In this document: piece after piece, positions 1 through 8,504 of the stretch
Position numbering within the stretch: the first letter of the stretch is position 1
Layout: each line of letters opens with the position of its first letter
DNA from: an uncultured Fibrobacter sp.
Lineage (GTDB): Bacteria > Fibrobacterota > Fibrobacteria > Fibrobacterales > Fibrobacteraceae
DNA: 64,000 nt
Assembly: GCA_937891805.1 (NCBI GenBank)
Contig: CALATK010000067.1
Coordinates: 17,477 to 81,476 of the forward strand
Direction: 5' to 3'
Notes under the pieces: generated by a model
What the model was told of the DNA's origin: nothing
Databases searched by the model: none
Seen by the model: the letters and a program-made list of their open reading frames with translations, nothing else
Position numbers and translations under genes: made by a program

Positions 1-514
1 TGAGGCCCATCTTCTCGATGACCATATTCAAGAAGTTGATACGGTTGGGCCGGGGTTCACAAAGCGTAAGACGAATCCTCGGATTTACAATCTTCAGGGG
101 AATTCCCGGAAAACCGGCGCCACTCCCCACGTCGATCATACGGGCGGGCCACTTGGGCACGTAGGCGTTTATAAGCGTGCAGTCGGCGTAATGCCGCTCC
201 ACCATGGTCTCGAAAGCGTTTAGGCGGGTCAAGTCCTGGTCGTCGTTGTTGGCCCGCAACAACTGGTGGAACTCCCAAATCTGCTTCAGGGTCTCGGGCT
301 GGAGCTCTACACCGTAGTAGTGCAAGAGCTTGTCCAGTCCCTCAATCGAGGGCTTCACCCGCTTACCGTTAAACAGCGGAAAGTCGGTACGTGGTGCCTT
401 CAAGTGAGGCACAAAGTCACGACCTGCGGCAGAGGCATTACGGGAGGGTTGCCGCGCCACGCCGGAATTGGACCCTGCAGAAAAAGGCTTCTTGGACCAG
501 TTTGAACTTGCCAT
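1..514 (-). CDS. rsmG: 16S rRNA (guanine527-N7)-methyltransferase RsmG (GidB), 3' end outside window
   Basis: RsmG methylates N7 of G527 in 16S rRNA using S-adenosylmethionine. Reading the minus strand from the ATG at 514-512 gives 171 residues before the window edge. The SAM-binding motif DVGSGAGFPG lies at residues 128-137, followed by the family-typical IPLKI and FLNMVIEKMGL segments. The C-terminal third lies outside the window. The first ~55 residues are a Ser/Arg/Ala-rich extension ahead of the usual start of the RsmG fold, so a downstream start is possible, but no internal Met is well placed before residue 104. It is divergent from the gene at 584. Confidence 0.9.
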   Translation of the reverse strand, partial: MASSNWSKKPFSAGSNSGVARQPSRNASAAGRDFVPHLKAPRTDFPLFNGKRVKPSIEGLDKLLHYYGVELQPETLKQIWEFHQLLRANNDDQDLTRLNAFETMVERHYADCTLINAYVPKWPARMIDVGSGAGFPGIPLKIVNPRIRLTLCEPRPNRINFLNMVIEKMGL

Positions 515-583
515 ATTGAAAAAATAAAAAAACTTAGGCTCTTTTCGGGACAAAAATAAGTCTATACATAGAGGAGGCTTATT

Positions 584-2173
584 TTGTCCAAAGATAGACA
601 CGAAAAAGAAGCTGGAGTCCTGCGCTCATCCGTCTTTGTGGCGGCACTTTTTGCCCTGGCTGGGGTCGTTCTTGCCGCCCCGCTAGGCGAATCGAAGGTT
701 TTCGACTGGTGGGACAACGGAATCATTACCGCCGAAGAGGCTACCGAAATCCTGGACCTGCTGGAAGAAGGCAACCAGGAGGAGGCTTGCCTCCTTGCGC
801 AGACCTACGCCCAAGAGCCCTGCGACGAAACGGCTAGTGGCAAGACCCGCGCAGGCTCCACCCTAGGGAAAATTTCCAGCGGCAAGAAGTCCGCGAAAGC
901 CCCGACGCGCCCAGACCTTACACCTCACGGCTACGTGGACTGGAAAGGCCGAATCGATTCCACGGGGCACCTGGAAAGTCACCGCACAGAACTGCAGGTC
1001 CAGTTCTACCGCTACACCCTGAGGCTCGGCTCCCAGGAACTTCTCGCCTACAAGAACCAAGGGAGCGAGGCCTATTTCGGGGACATTTCCACACGGGAAC
1101 TCCACAGCCAGATTCCGCTGGACACCCTCTGGGGAACGGCCCTCCTCTACCCCTTCGGAAACTTTCATGTGGCAGGCCTTCTGGACACCGCCAAGACGAC
1201 ACAGTTCCGGCTGGGATACGGCAGGCGGAGCGTCGCCAGCGTCGAAGCATTTTACTGGCACGATTTTGGCACAGGCGGCACCAGCGACACAAGCGGCACC
1301 AGCAGCCTTCGCGAAGGCACCGAATCCGCCTACCCGCCAATCAACGGCGTCCATTCCGCAGGCCTACAGACGAAATTCCCCTTCGGGCAGGTGGCCGCCT
1401 GGTGGCAGCACGGTCAGGAATTCCCGCTTATTAAGGTGCAGCTGTACGGCAGCGAGAAGAAGGGGCGCGACGGTGAAAACGGCGCCGAGAACGCAAACGC
1501 CGGAAAAGCCGTCAGCAAGGCGGGTCAGAACGGCGCCGACAACTCAGGTCCGAGCGGTGCCGTCACCTACAGCTGGCGGACCACCGCCTATATCCATCGG
1601 GAAGAGTTCCCCAGGTACGCCCGTTTGAGCAAAACCATCCAGAAAAGCAGGTTCTGGGGGTCCCAAAGCCTGTCCGTCAAAGCTCCCAACCTCCTGGACA
1701 CGAGAGTCTCCGCAGACGGGACCCTTATAGAGCCTCTTGATGCCGACACCATGGCGGTCCGGCTCAAGCTTGGGGCGGAATCGGGTCCTGAATTTTTGAG
1801 ATTATCCGCCAGCGCCCCCTGCCGAGACGCGGGCTCCAACTGCAGACAGACGGACTGGAAAGGCGGCCTGAACCTTACCCCCTGGGAACTCTGGGCTCTG
1901 GGGGCTTCTGCACGAGTCCGGCGCGACCGACCCGAAGGTTTTTCCCCTCCCCACCTGGAATTATCCTCAAAATTCACGGATTATGGACAAAGTTACACGA
2001 AATTCACCTTCATCCTTCCCAAGGGCCGCCCCCGTGACGACATGCGCCTGCGTTCGGAATTCCTTATTTCCGGGGAATACCTGGACATTTCCCTTGTCTG
2101 CACCTTCAAGGACGTTCACCGCCTGCACCTGACCCCGTTACGGGGTTTTGCCGAGGCAAAAGTACGGTTTTGA
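584..2173 (+). CDS. exported protein of unknown function, possible outer-membrane protein
   Basis: 529 residues from a TTG start, chosen because a strong GAGGAGG ribosome site sits 6 nt upstream (571-577). Residues 13-32 form a signal peptide ending VVLAAP. A short helical region follows with WWDNGIITAEEATEILDLL and EEACLLAQTYAQEPC, then a long region rich in alternating polar and aromatic residues (for example RLGYGRRSVASVEAFYW) that would suit beta strands, ending in a terminal Phe (AEAKVRF) as outer-membrane barrels often do. The middle (~residues 300-335) is a Gly/Asn/Ala-rich low-complexity insert. I do not recognise the family. An outer-membrane location is inference from signal peptide, strand pattern and C-terminal Phe. 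Confidence 0.8.
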   Translation: MSKDRHEKEAGVLRSSVFVAALFALAGVVLAAPLGESKVFDWWDNGIITAEEATEILDLLEEGNQEEACLLAQTYAQEPCDETASGKTRAGSTLGKISSGKKSAKAPTRPDLTPHGYVDWKGRIDSTGHLESHRTELQVQFYRYTLRLGSQELLAYKNQGSEAYFGDISTRELHSQIPLDTLWGTALLYPFGNFHVAGLLDTAKTTQFRLGYGRRSVASVEAFYWHDFGTGGTSDTSGTSSLREGTESAYPPINGVHSAGLQTKFPFGQVAAWWQHGQEFPLIKVQLYGSEKKGRDGENGAENANAGKAVSKAGQNGADNSGPSGAVTYSWRTTAYIHREEFPRYARLSKTIQKSRFWGSQSLSVKAPNLLDTRVSADGTLIEPLDADTMAVRLKLGAESGPEFLRLSASAPCRDAGSNCRQTDWKGGLNLTPWELWALGASARVRRDRPEGFSPPHLELSSKFTDYGQSYTKFTFILPKGRPRDDMRLRSEFLISGEYLDISLVCTFKDVHRLHLTPLRGFAEAKVRF

Positions 2174-2315
2174 GACTAAAGGCCCTGTTTTGTTCTCAAA
2201 AAACACCTCAAAGGAAATGTTTGCTCATGGTTACACGGGTAAACAGAAAAGTATACAACCTATGGGCTTTACGCCCTGCCAGATTCTATCTTAATGCATA
2301 CCCAAACACTCCCTT

Positions 2316-2355
2316 GACGCACCTAGGCTGCTCCTTTGCCTAGGTGCGTCTTTTT
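2316..2355 (+). terminator. intrinsic terminator
   Basis: A perfect 13-bp inverted repeat (2316-2328 with 2338-2350, nine-base loop) is followed by five T. It ends transcription about 140 nt after the stop codon of the exported-protein gene, which leaves a long 3' untranslated region with no further gene that I can see. Confidence 0.85.
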
Positions 2356-2358
2356 GTT

Positions 2359-2383
2359 GTCATCCCCGCGAAGGCGGGGATCT
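2359..2383 (+). repeat. dispersed palindromic repeat, family C (GTCATCCCCGCG type)
   Basis: A short unit starting GTCATCCCCGCG and ending GCGGGGATCT is a near-perfect palindrome. Related copies lie at 22788-22812 (inverted), 40684-40708 and, more diverged, 47196-47220, all between genes. Confidence 0.75.
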
Positions 2384-2414
2384 CATTGTCCTTGATAATT
2401 CTAGTTTTGTCTTA

Positions 2415-2804
2415 ATGTTTATCGCCGCCGCCATCGGAGCTGTCGCTTTCTTGCCCTCCATCGTCTTGAACATCGCCCTTGCCTGCGGTGCTCCCTGGGG
2501 AGCCTACGCCATGAACGCCCAGCACAAGGTTATCCCGCCGGAACTCCGCAAGGCCTTTATCGTGCCGACCTGCCTACAGTTCGTGGCCCTGTTCGTGCTG
2601 CTCAGCGCAGGGGGAATCCTGCCCGAAATTATCCCCTTCCTCATCACCCGGATTCTCTCCTTCTTCTTTGCGCTGTACGTGACCTTCTATACGGCAACGG
2701 TTCTTTTCAGCACCAGCTACAAGGAACGCACCGTCATGGGGAGCTTCGCCGTGGTGAGCGCCGTCTGTTTCTGGATCGTGGCCGTGGGCACCCTGAATTT
2801 CTAA
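2415..2804 (+). CDS. small integral membrane protein of unknown function
   Basis: 129 residues with four predicted membrane helices (about 1-25, 45-70, 72-95 and 108-126) separated by short loops, the second of which carries the charged stretch AQHKVIPPELRKAF. There is no recognised domain. The start is uncertain because no clear ribosome site precedes the ATG. It lies 25 nt before lpxA on the same strand and may be cotranscribed, but nothing in the sequence ties it to lipid A synthesis. Confidence 0.7.
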   Translation: MFIAAAIGAVAFLPSIVLNIALACGAPWGAYAMNAQHKVIPPELRKAFIVPTCLQFVALFVLLSAGGILPEIIPFLITRILSFFFALYVTFYTATVLFSTSYKERTVMGSFAVVSAVCFWIVAVGTLNF

Positions 2805-2829
2805 CCTTCCATTAGCTATATTCCCTGCC

Positions 2830-3597
2830 ATGGTTCACCCCTCCGCATTTGTGCACCCTTCTGCAAAAGTCCACGAGACCGCTTCTATCGGCCCCTGGTG
2901 TCTTGTAGATGCCGGAGCCGAAATTGCCGAAGGCGTGGTGCTGGAAGCCCGTGTCCATGTGTACGGCGGCGTTTCCATAGGCAAGAACACCCGCGTTTTT
3001 GACGGGGCAATCCTGGGGGCTCCTCCCCAAGACCTGAAATATGCCGGGGAACCCACCCGGCTTGAAATCGGCGAGAACTGTACAATCCGGGAATACTGCA
3101 CTCTGAACCGGGGTACGGCACATGGCGGTGGAGTCACCCGCCTTGCAGACAAAGTATTACTCATGACATACTCCCATGTGGGTCACGACTGCTTTATCGA
3201 CGAAGGGGCGGTAATTTCTAACGGATGCCAGCTGGGCGGCCACGCCAGAATCGGGCGCTATGCCACCCTGGGCGGAAACGTCGGGATGCCCCAGCGGAAC
3301 CAGGTAGGAGCCTACGCCTTCGTAGGGGCCACCCTGAAGGTGGAAAAGGACGTTCCCCCCGCAAGCAAGGCCTTCGGGACTCCGCTCAAGTGGGGCGGTC
3401 TGAACCTGCACGCCCTGAAGCTCCACGGTGAAGATTTTTCCGAGGAACGCATCGCAGGTCTAGACAAGGCCTTCAGGGCGTTGTACCGCAGCGGAAGGCC
3501 CATCCAAGAAGTTATTGACGAACTAAAGGCCAGCGGCGATCCTCTATTCAAGGAATTTTTTGACGAACACTGGGGCGGTTCCCTAATTCGCCCGTAG
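2830..3597 (+). CDS. lpxA: acyl-ACP--UDP-N-acetylglucosamine O-acyltransferase LpxA
   Basis: LpxA performs the first step of lipid A synthesis in the cytoplasm, transferring a hydroxyacyl chain from ACP to UDP-GlcNAc. The 255-residue product has the left-handed beta-helix hexapeptide pattern (HPSAFVHPSAKVHETASIG) from its start, the family signature GAPPQDLKYAGEPTRLEIG (~residues 62-81), the RGTAHGGG loop, and YSHVGHDC, whose second His matches the catalytic base. The C-terminal ~70 residues form the usual helical domain. Length is normal for LpxA. It stands apart from any lpxD, fabZ or lpxB gene within this window. Confidence 0.93.
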   Translation: MVHPSAFVHPSAKVHETASIGPWCLVDAGAEIAEGVVLEARVHVYGGVSIGKNTRVFDGAILGAPPQDLKYAGEPTRLEIGENCTIREYCTLNRGTAHGGGVTRLADKVLLMTYSHVGHDCFIDEGAVISNGCQLGGHARIGRYATLGGNVGMPQRNQVGAYAFVGATLKVEKDVPPASKAFGTPLKWGGLNLHALKLHGEDFSEERIAGLDKAFRALYRSGRPIQEVIDELKASGDPLFKEFFDEHWGGSLIRP

Positions 3598-3607
3598 GAT
3601 TGCAAAC

Positions 3608-4261
3608 ATGCAGGAGAAGGCTTTGGAAACGGGAGCAGTCCCCAAGCACAACTACCAGCGGGACCTGGACTACATCATTCGCCGGCTGGAACGCACCGGC
3701 GAAGTGCCGACGCTGTTGTTGCACGCCTGTTGCGCCCCCTGCAGCAGCTACACCATCGAGTATCTGTCGCAATATTTCAAAATTACGCTCTTTTACTACA
3801 ATCCAAACATCGCACCCGACGAGGAATACCGCCACCGAGTCGAAGAAATCAAGCGGTTCGTGAAAGAATTCAAGACCAAACATCCGGTCACACTCATCGA
3901 GGGCGAATACGACCCGAAAAAGTTTTACGATGCCGTCCGTGGGCTGGAAAAAGAACCCGAAGGGGGCAAGCGCTGCCGCAAGTGTTTCGAGTTGCGTCTC
4001 GCCGAAGCGGCCCGCCTCGCACAAGAACTAAACGCCGACTACTTCACCACCACCCTCACCATCAGCCCCATGAAAGACGCACAGGTGCTAAACGAAGTGG
4101 TGCAGGAGCAGTGCGACATCTACGGCATCAAACGGCTCCCCAGCGATTTCAAGAAGAGGGGGGGGTACAAGCGTTCCATAGAACTTTCCGCCGAATACCA
4201 TCTCTACCGCCAAAACTACTGCGGCTGCGTGTATTCCAAGCGGGAAAGCGGCGAGGGATAG
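3608..4261 (+). CDS. queH: epoxyqueuosine reductase QueH
   Basis: QueH (formerly DUF208) reduces epoxyqueuosine to queuosine in tRNA, as an alternative to the cobalamin enzyme QueG. The 217-residue sequence shows the family's metal-binding cysteines in HACCAPCSSY (~44-53), CRKCF (~124-128) and YCGCVYS near the end, plus YNPNIAPDEEYRHR and the conserved TTTLTISPMKDAQVLN block. It begins 10 nt after lpxA, so the two are probably cotranscribed, and its stop lies 3 nt from the convergent protease gene. Confidence 0.93.
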   Translation: MQEKALETGAVPKHNYQRDLDYIIRRLERTGEVPTLLLHACCAPCSSYTIEYLSQYFKITLFYYNPNIAPDEEYRHRVEEIKRFVKEFKTKHPVTLIEGEYDPKKFYDAVRGLEKEPEGGKRCRKCFELRLAEAARLAQELNADYFTTTLTISPMKDAQVLNEVVQEQCDIYGIKRLPSDFKKRGGYKRSIELSAEYHLYRQNYCGCVYSKRESGEG

Positions 4262-4264
4262 GCG

Positions 4265-5710
4265 TTACCGCACAATCTTGTAGCGGGAACGCTTCAGGTC
4301 CTTGATAGAAGCCTTGTAGTTACCCGTGGCGGCGGTCTTGGCGAAATGTCCGAGACGTTCGGTGCCGTAGCCGGCGGTACGCTTTTCTGTACCCTTGGCG
4401 GCAAGTTCCACAGCCTTCTTCATCTGCGCCTGGGCGCCCTCAATTTCGTAATCGGGAACGATACCCACATCCTGGAACTGCTTCCAGTCCTTATCATAGG
4501 CATAGAGGGCGGTGACAATGGCAAGTCCCTTCAGATTCTTGGCAAAATCGGGGTATTCATCATCATCTTCAACTTCATCGCCCGTATAGATGACCCACTG
4601 GCCAATCTGCTTGCCGTATGTCAGTTTTCCTACGATGGGAGCCTTCTTGTTAGCGGCAAGTGCCGAAAGCATCAATTCAGCACAACTGGCCGACAATTCA
4701 TCGGCAAGCATTACCACATAGCGGTCCTTTGCCGAGCCATCCTTGTCGGTGACGACCACATTCGTATCCAGCTTCTGGACATATTTCGTCTCGCCATCTT
4801 CAACAACAGAATCGGCATCGGCCTCTATGTCGATGGTGATCGTGTCGCCTTTAGACAGAAATTCCGCCGATGTCGCGTTGCAGTGGTCTGTATCGCCACC
4901 GCCATTATTGCGGAGGTCGATAATCACCGACTTCGAGTCCTTGGTCTTTTTAAGGGCCTCGGCAAACTCTTCTCTAGTTCCCCCGGCACCGACGGTCTTC
5001 TGGTCAAATTCCCTAATCCTTATGACAGGAATGGAATCTCCCCCTTCCGTCTTTTCGTAATGAATCGCAACAGTCGGCTGCTTGGCCACCGTGACTTTTA
5101 CCGTAACCGTTGCCGCGTCTTCACCGCGCATGACTACCAGCATGGCATCGGAGGTATCCTTTGTCTCATCCATAGTAAGGCTCAACAAGCCCAGGCTAAA
5201 TTTATCACCCACCCGAACGTCCTGCTCTTTCATCTCATCGCTAACATAAGTGACTTCACAAGTCACGTCCTCTTCACTTATCTCGGTTATCACATAGTCG
5301 ATGCCCAGAATGACATATTCTTCTTCGGGTTCCATCAGTTCCGCTATAACCGCCGAGGCAAGGGTCGGGTCATAGTAGTGAGTGAAGGGGTCCTTCAACT
5401 TGTCATACATGTAGCAGACATCGTAATACTCCTTGGTGCACTGATCCTCGCCGCTGTTAGCGTTTACAGCATCCTTGGCAGTCCCCTTACCCACATAGTC
5501 TTTGACACTGGGGGCGAGATTGTCAATCGTATGGGCGTAGATGTAGCACAAATCCAGCATTTGGTAGTTGATGGATAGTTCCTCCATTACGGGATCCATC
5601 GACGAGCTCGACGGGGGGGCGCCTGCATTGGACGAAGAATCGTCCGAAGTGCAAGCCGAAATGACAGCAGCACTAAACAGCGCCAATGAAAGGGAGAACA
5701 ACTTTTTCAT
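4265..5710 (-). CDS. S41-family peptidase lipoprotein
   Basis: 481 residues beginning with a lipoprotein signal peptide (MKKLFSLSLALFSAAVISAC, lipidation Cys 20) and a Ser-rich linker. The body matches C-terminal-processing (S41) peptidases: a degenerate PDZ-like region, then IIDLRNNGGGDTDH and LADELSASCAELMLSAL, which carries the expected nucleophilic Ser, and GKLTYGKQIGQW with the expected general-base Lys. It is probably a periplasmic or outer-membrane-anchored serine protease; the substrate is unknown. It shares nearly the same signal peptide as the next gene on the same strand (5815-6567). The stop faces queH. Confidence 0.85.
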   Translation of the reverse strand: MKKLFSLSLALFSAAVISACTSDDSSSNAGAPPSSSSMDPVMEELSINYQMLDLCYIYAHTIDNLAPSVKDYVGKGTAKDAVNANSGEDQCTKEYYDVCYMYDKLKDPFTHYYDPTLASAVIAELMEPEEEYVILGIDYVITEISEEDVTCEVTYVSDEMKEQDVRVGDKFSLGLLSLTMDETKDTSDAMLVVMRGEDAATVTVKVTVAKQPTVAIHYEKTEGGDSIPVIRIREFDQKTVGAGGTREEFAEALKKTKDSKSVIIDLRNNGGGDTDHCNATSAEFLSKGDTITIDIEADADSVVEDGETKYVQKLDTNVVVTDKDGSAKDRYVVMLADELSASCAELMLSALAANKKAPIVGKLTYGKQIGQWVIYTGDEVEDDDEYPDFAKNLKGLAIVTALYAYDKDWKQFQDVGIVPDYEIEGAQAQMKKAVELAAKGTEKRTAGYGTERLGHFAKTAATGNYKASIKDLKRSRYKIVR

Positions 5711-5759
5711 ACATAACCCCTGTTGTTAGTAGAAGTCTGTATACAAGATAGCAATAACA

Positions 5760-5782
5760 CCCCAAAAAGCAATCTTTTGGGG
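5760..5782 (-). terminator. possible terminator after the L,D-transpeptidase gene
   Basis: CCCCAAAA at 5760-5767 pairs with TTTTGGGG at 5775-5782 around a 7-nt loop, 33 nt beyond the stop of the upstream minus-strand gene. The following T-run is weak, so it may be a processing or pausing hairpin. Confidence 0.45.
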
Positions 5783-5814
5783 CTTGAAATTGAACAATAA
5801 AGGGGTGAGATGAG

Positions 5815-6567
5815 CTAGAAGCTTCCGCCGAGATTTTCGAGGGAGTTGATAATCACAACGCAGTCCTTGGAAACGTTTTGCATTACAAAACGCATCATGT
5901 CCAGGGGAATCGCCACGCAGCCGCCCGTAAAGGGCTTGCGGTCGCTGAACACGTGCAAGAAAATCGCCGAGCCCCTGCCAGGTGTACCCTCGGCGTTGTA
6001 ACTGATGTTCAGGCAATACTGGTAATGAATAGGGTAATCGGCGATGCGCTCGCTGTTTTCTTTGTCCAGGTCGGGAACATCCTTGAGGCTCACCAGTTCG
6101 TTATAATGCTTGCCTTCGCGCATGTCGCCAGACCAGTAGGTGTCGCCATCGGCCCTGGTGTATTCAAATGCGGTTCCCGGATCTTCGGAGTTTCCAAAGG
6201 CGCGATTGAACCTGAAGGTGCCCACGGGAGTCATGCCGTCGCCTTCCTTTGTCTTGCCTAGGCCGTTCTTGCCGATAAAACCGGGAGTGGACATAATCAT
6301 CTGCCACTTGCCCGACTTGTCCTTGTTGTGCATCGAGATCCATGCCGTAGAGCCTTCGTAGGCAGCCACCACAAAGAGCTGCCTAGCCGTGTCCGCCTCG
6401 GGCAGTTTCGTCACCCATTCCGGAGACTCGCCGATGGAATTTGCATTAGCGGCTGGGTTCGGCTCTTGCACAACGGCATCGTTAGAAGACGAACTGTCCT
6501 CGGAACAGGCGGCAAAAAGGAATGTTGCCGAAAGCAACAAAAACGACAAGGAAAAAAGCTTTTTCAT
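5815..6567 (-). CDS. L,D-transpeptidase (YkuD-type) lipoprotein
   Basis: A periplasmic enzyme of the YkuD fold that cross-links peptidoglycan or attaches proteins to it. From the ATG at 6567-6565 (AAGGTG ribosome site upstream) the product has 250 residues. An in-frame ATG 60 nt earlier would place 20 residues before the signal peptide and is rejected. The lipobox ends at Cys 21. Near the C-terminus His 205 and Cys 217 sit in IFLHVFSDRKPFTGGCV, a match to the HX(n)GGC catalytic arrangement, with PVGTFRFNRAFG upstream as in YafK-like members. The substrate is inferred from the fold. Confidence 0.85.
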   Translation of the reverse strand: MKKLFSLSFLLLSATFLFAACSEDSSSSNDAVVQEPNPAANANSIGESPEWVTKLPEADTARQLFVVAAYEGSTAWISMHNKDKSGKWQMIMSTPGFIGKNGLGKTKEGDGMTPVGTFRFNRAFGNSEDPGTAFEYTRADGDTYWSGDMREGKHYNELVSLKDVPDLDKENSERIADYPIHYQYCLNISYNAEGTPGRGSAIFLHVFSDRKPFTGGCVAIPLDMMRFVMQNVSKDCVVIINSLENLGGSF

Positions 6568-6707
6568 TTTAAACACCTTCGTAAATATTGCGACAGCTGA
6601 TCCCAATCTACAATATACCTTCAGCATTCAATAACATCAAATATAATATTTTTGCACAAACAATAATTTTTAGTTATCATTCGCTCCGGTGTAATAAAAG
6701 ACCACAA

Positions 6708-6760
6708 AAAAAAGATGGTCAAAAGACCATCTTTTTTCAAATCCAAGATTTGAAGAAGAA
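6708..6760. repeat. hairpin module copy 1 (bidirectional terminator-like)
   Basis: A perfect 13-bp palindrome (6708-6720 with 6725-6737), A-rich on one side and T-rich on the other, is followed by a second small hairpin CAAATC/GATTTG and an AAGAAGAA tail. The same arrangement recurs at 6829-6882. It could terminate transcription on either strand. Confidence 0.7.
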
Positions 6761-6828
6761 AAAAAATCTTCTGTGCTTGGAAAAAGAAGCGAGCAGGACC
6801 AGGAGCCGAGCCCCCGTAGCTAAAATGC

Positions 6829-6882
6829 AAAAAAGATGGCCGAAACCATCTTTTTTTTCAAATCCAAGATTTGAAGAAGAAA
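6829..6882. repeat. hairpin module copy 2 (bidirectional terminator-like)
   Basis: An 11-bp stem (6829-6839 with 6846-6856) is followed by the same CAAATC/GATTTG hairpin and AAGAAGAA tail as copy 1. The loop and the two flanking T counts differ, which indicates duplication and then divergence. Confidence 0.7.
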
Positions 6883-6944
6883 CGGAATTGTCCGTTCAAC
6901 CCAGCCGAAGCTAGAAGCGAGCAGAGCGAGGCCGCAGGACCGAA

Positions 6945-6999
6945 GCTGTACAAAGCGTACAGCGAGGGTCCGAGAACGAAGCTATGCAACGCTTATAGC
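6945..6999. repeat. two 19-nt hairpin repeats just downstream of nfnB
   Basis: Direct repeats at 6945-6963 and 6981-6999 each fold into a hairpin (GCTGTAC...GTACAGC and GCTAT...ATAGC). At one paired position the first copy has G-C and the second A-T, a compensatory change. The whole 6568-7004 stretch contains no gene that I can support. Confidence 0.6.
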
Positions 7000-7004
7000 A
7001 AGGC

Positions 7005-8504
7005 CTACTTCTTCAAATATTCATTGATGCCTGCGGCAGCGCGGCGCCCCTCCCCCATGGCGAGAATCACGGTTGCGGCTCCCAGCACGATGTCACCACC
7101 GGCATAGACCTTTTCCATGAAAGTCTTGTTGGCGGTTGCATCTTCGAGAAGGATGTGACCCTTCTTGTCGACGGAGAGTTCCGGCGTGGTGTTGCTGATA
7201 AGCGGGTTAGAACCGTTACCGATAGCAACGAGCACGGTGTCGCATTCGATTTCAAAGCTTGCGCCTTCGACCTTGACCGGACGCGGACGGCCCTTTTCAT
7301 CGGGTTCACCCAGCTCGTACTTGTCGACGAGCATGCCGCGCACGTGGCCGGCTTCGTCGCCAAGAATCTTGGCCGGGTTCTGCAGAACGCAGAATTCAAC
7401 ACCCTCTTCCTGGGCATGGAGAACTTCTTCCTTACGGGCGGGGAGTTCGTTCATGCTGCGGCGGTAAACAATGCGGACCTTTTCGGCACCCAAGCGGAGA
7501 GCCATACGGGCAGCGTCCATAGCGACGTTACCGCCACCGAGAACCACCACGTTCTTGCCGGGCCACATCGGGGTATCGGCATGTTCCTTGTCGTAGGCGC
7601 GCATGAGGTTTGCGCGGGTCAGGTATTCGTTAGCGGCGAACACACCCACCAGGTTTTCGCCTTCGATGTTCATGAACAGCGGAAGACCGGCACCAGTACC
7701 GACGAACACGGCATCGAAACCGTCCTTTTCAATCAGGTCCTTGAGCTTGCGGGTACGGCCAATCACAAAGTTGGTCTCGAACTTCACGCCCATGGCAGCG
7801 AGAGATTCGATTTCGTTGTCCACGATCTTCTTGGGCAGACGGAATTCAGGAATGCCGTAGCGGACCACGCCACCGAGCTTGTGGAAGGCTTCGAAGATGG
7901 TCACGTCGTGACCTTCGCGGCGCACGTCGGCGGCAACCACCAGGCCGGCAGGACCAGAACCGATCACGGCAACCTTCTTGCCGGTAGCGGGCTTCACGGC
8001 CGGCACAGAAGCACCACCGTTGTTGCGTTCGTAGTCGGCAGCAAAGCGTTCCAGGCGGCCGATAGCCACAGCCTGGTTCACGTCCTTGTGCATCTTGCCC
8101 ATGGTGCAGTTCATCTGGCACTGGCGTTCCTGCGGGCAAACACGGCCGCAGATTGCCGGGAGCAAGCTGGTTTCCTTAATCTTTGCAATAGCGGCCTTGA
8201 AGTCACCTTCGGCAATCTTTGCGATGAAGGCCGGAATGTCGATGTGCACCGGGCAGCTTTCGACGCAAGGCTGGTTCTTACAAGCGAGGCAGCGGTTAGC
8301 TTCCACAATAGCCTGAGCTTCGGTGTAACCCTGGGCCACTTCTTCCATCACGCGGGCGCGGTAGCTGGGTTCCAGCTGCGGCATGGGCTGAGCCGGAATA
8401 GCAGTCTTGTCCTTGGGCTTGAGCGGCTTCGGGAGGGCGTTAATCTTTTCAAGTTCCACCTTGGCGGCGGCGTCCAACTGTTCACGAGTCAAATGTTCAG
8501 ACAT
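7005..8504 (-). CDS. nfnB: NfnB / glutamate synthase small-subunit-like oxidoreductase
   Basis: 499 residues of the GltA/GltD family. An N-terminal ferredoxin-like part has the cluster cysteines CLACKNQPCVESCP (~73-86) and CGRVCPQERQCQMNC. FAD and NAD(P) Rossmann motifs follow: VAVIGSGPAGLVVAADVRR and VVVLGGGNVAMDAARM. Next to an NfnA-like gene, this is the large subunit of NADH-dependent reduced ferredoxin:NADP+ oxidoreductase, which couples ferredoxin and NADH oxidation to NADPH formation in the cytoplasm of anaerobes. Its start overlaps the nfnA stop by one base (TAATG), suggesting translational coupling. The alternative, a stand-alone glutamate synthase small subunit, is less likely because no large-subunit gene is adjacent. 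Confidence 0.88.
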   Translation of the reverse strand: MSEHLTREQLDAAAKVELEKINALPKPLKPKDKTAIPAQPMPQLEPSYRARVMEEVAQGYTEAQAIVEANRCLACKNQPCVESCPVHIDIPAFIAKIAEGDFKAAIAKIKETSLLPAICGRVCPQERQCQMNCTMGKMHKDVNQAVAIGRLERFAADYERNNGGASVPAVKPATGKKVAVIGSGPAGLVVAADVRREGHDVTIFEAFHKLGGVVRYGIPEFRLPKKIVDNEIESLAAMGVKFETNFVIGRTRKLKDLIEKDGFDAVFVGTGAGLPLFMNIEGENLVGVFAANEYLTRANLMRAYDKEHADTPMWPGKNVVVLGGGNVAMDAARMALRLGAEKVRIVYRRSMNELPARKEEVLHAQEEGVEFCVLQNPAKILGDEAGHVRGMLVDKYELGEPDEKGRPRPVKVEGASFEIECDTVLVAIGNGSNPLISNTTPELSVDKKGHILLEDATANKTFMEKVYAGGDIVLGAATVILAMGEGRRAAAGINEYLKK

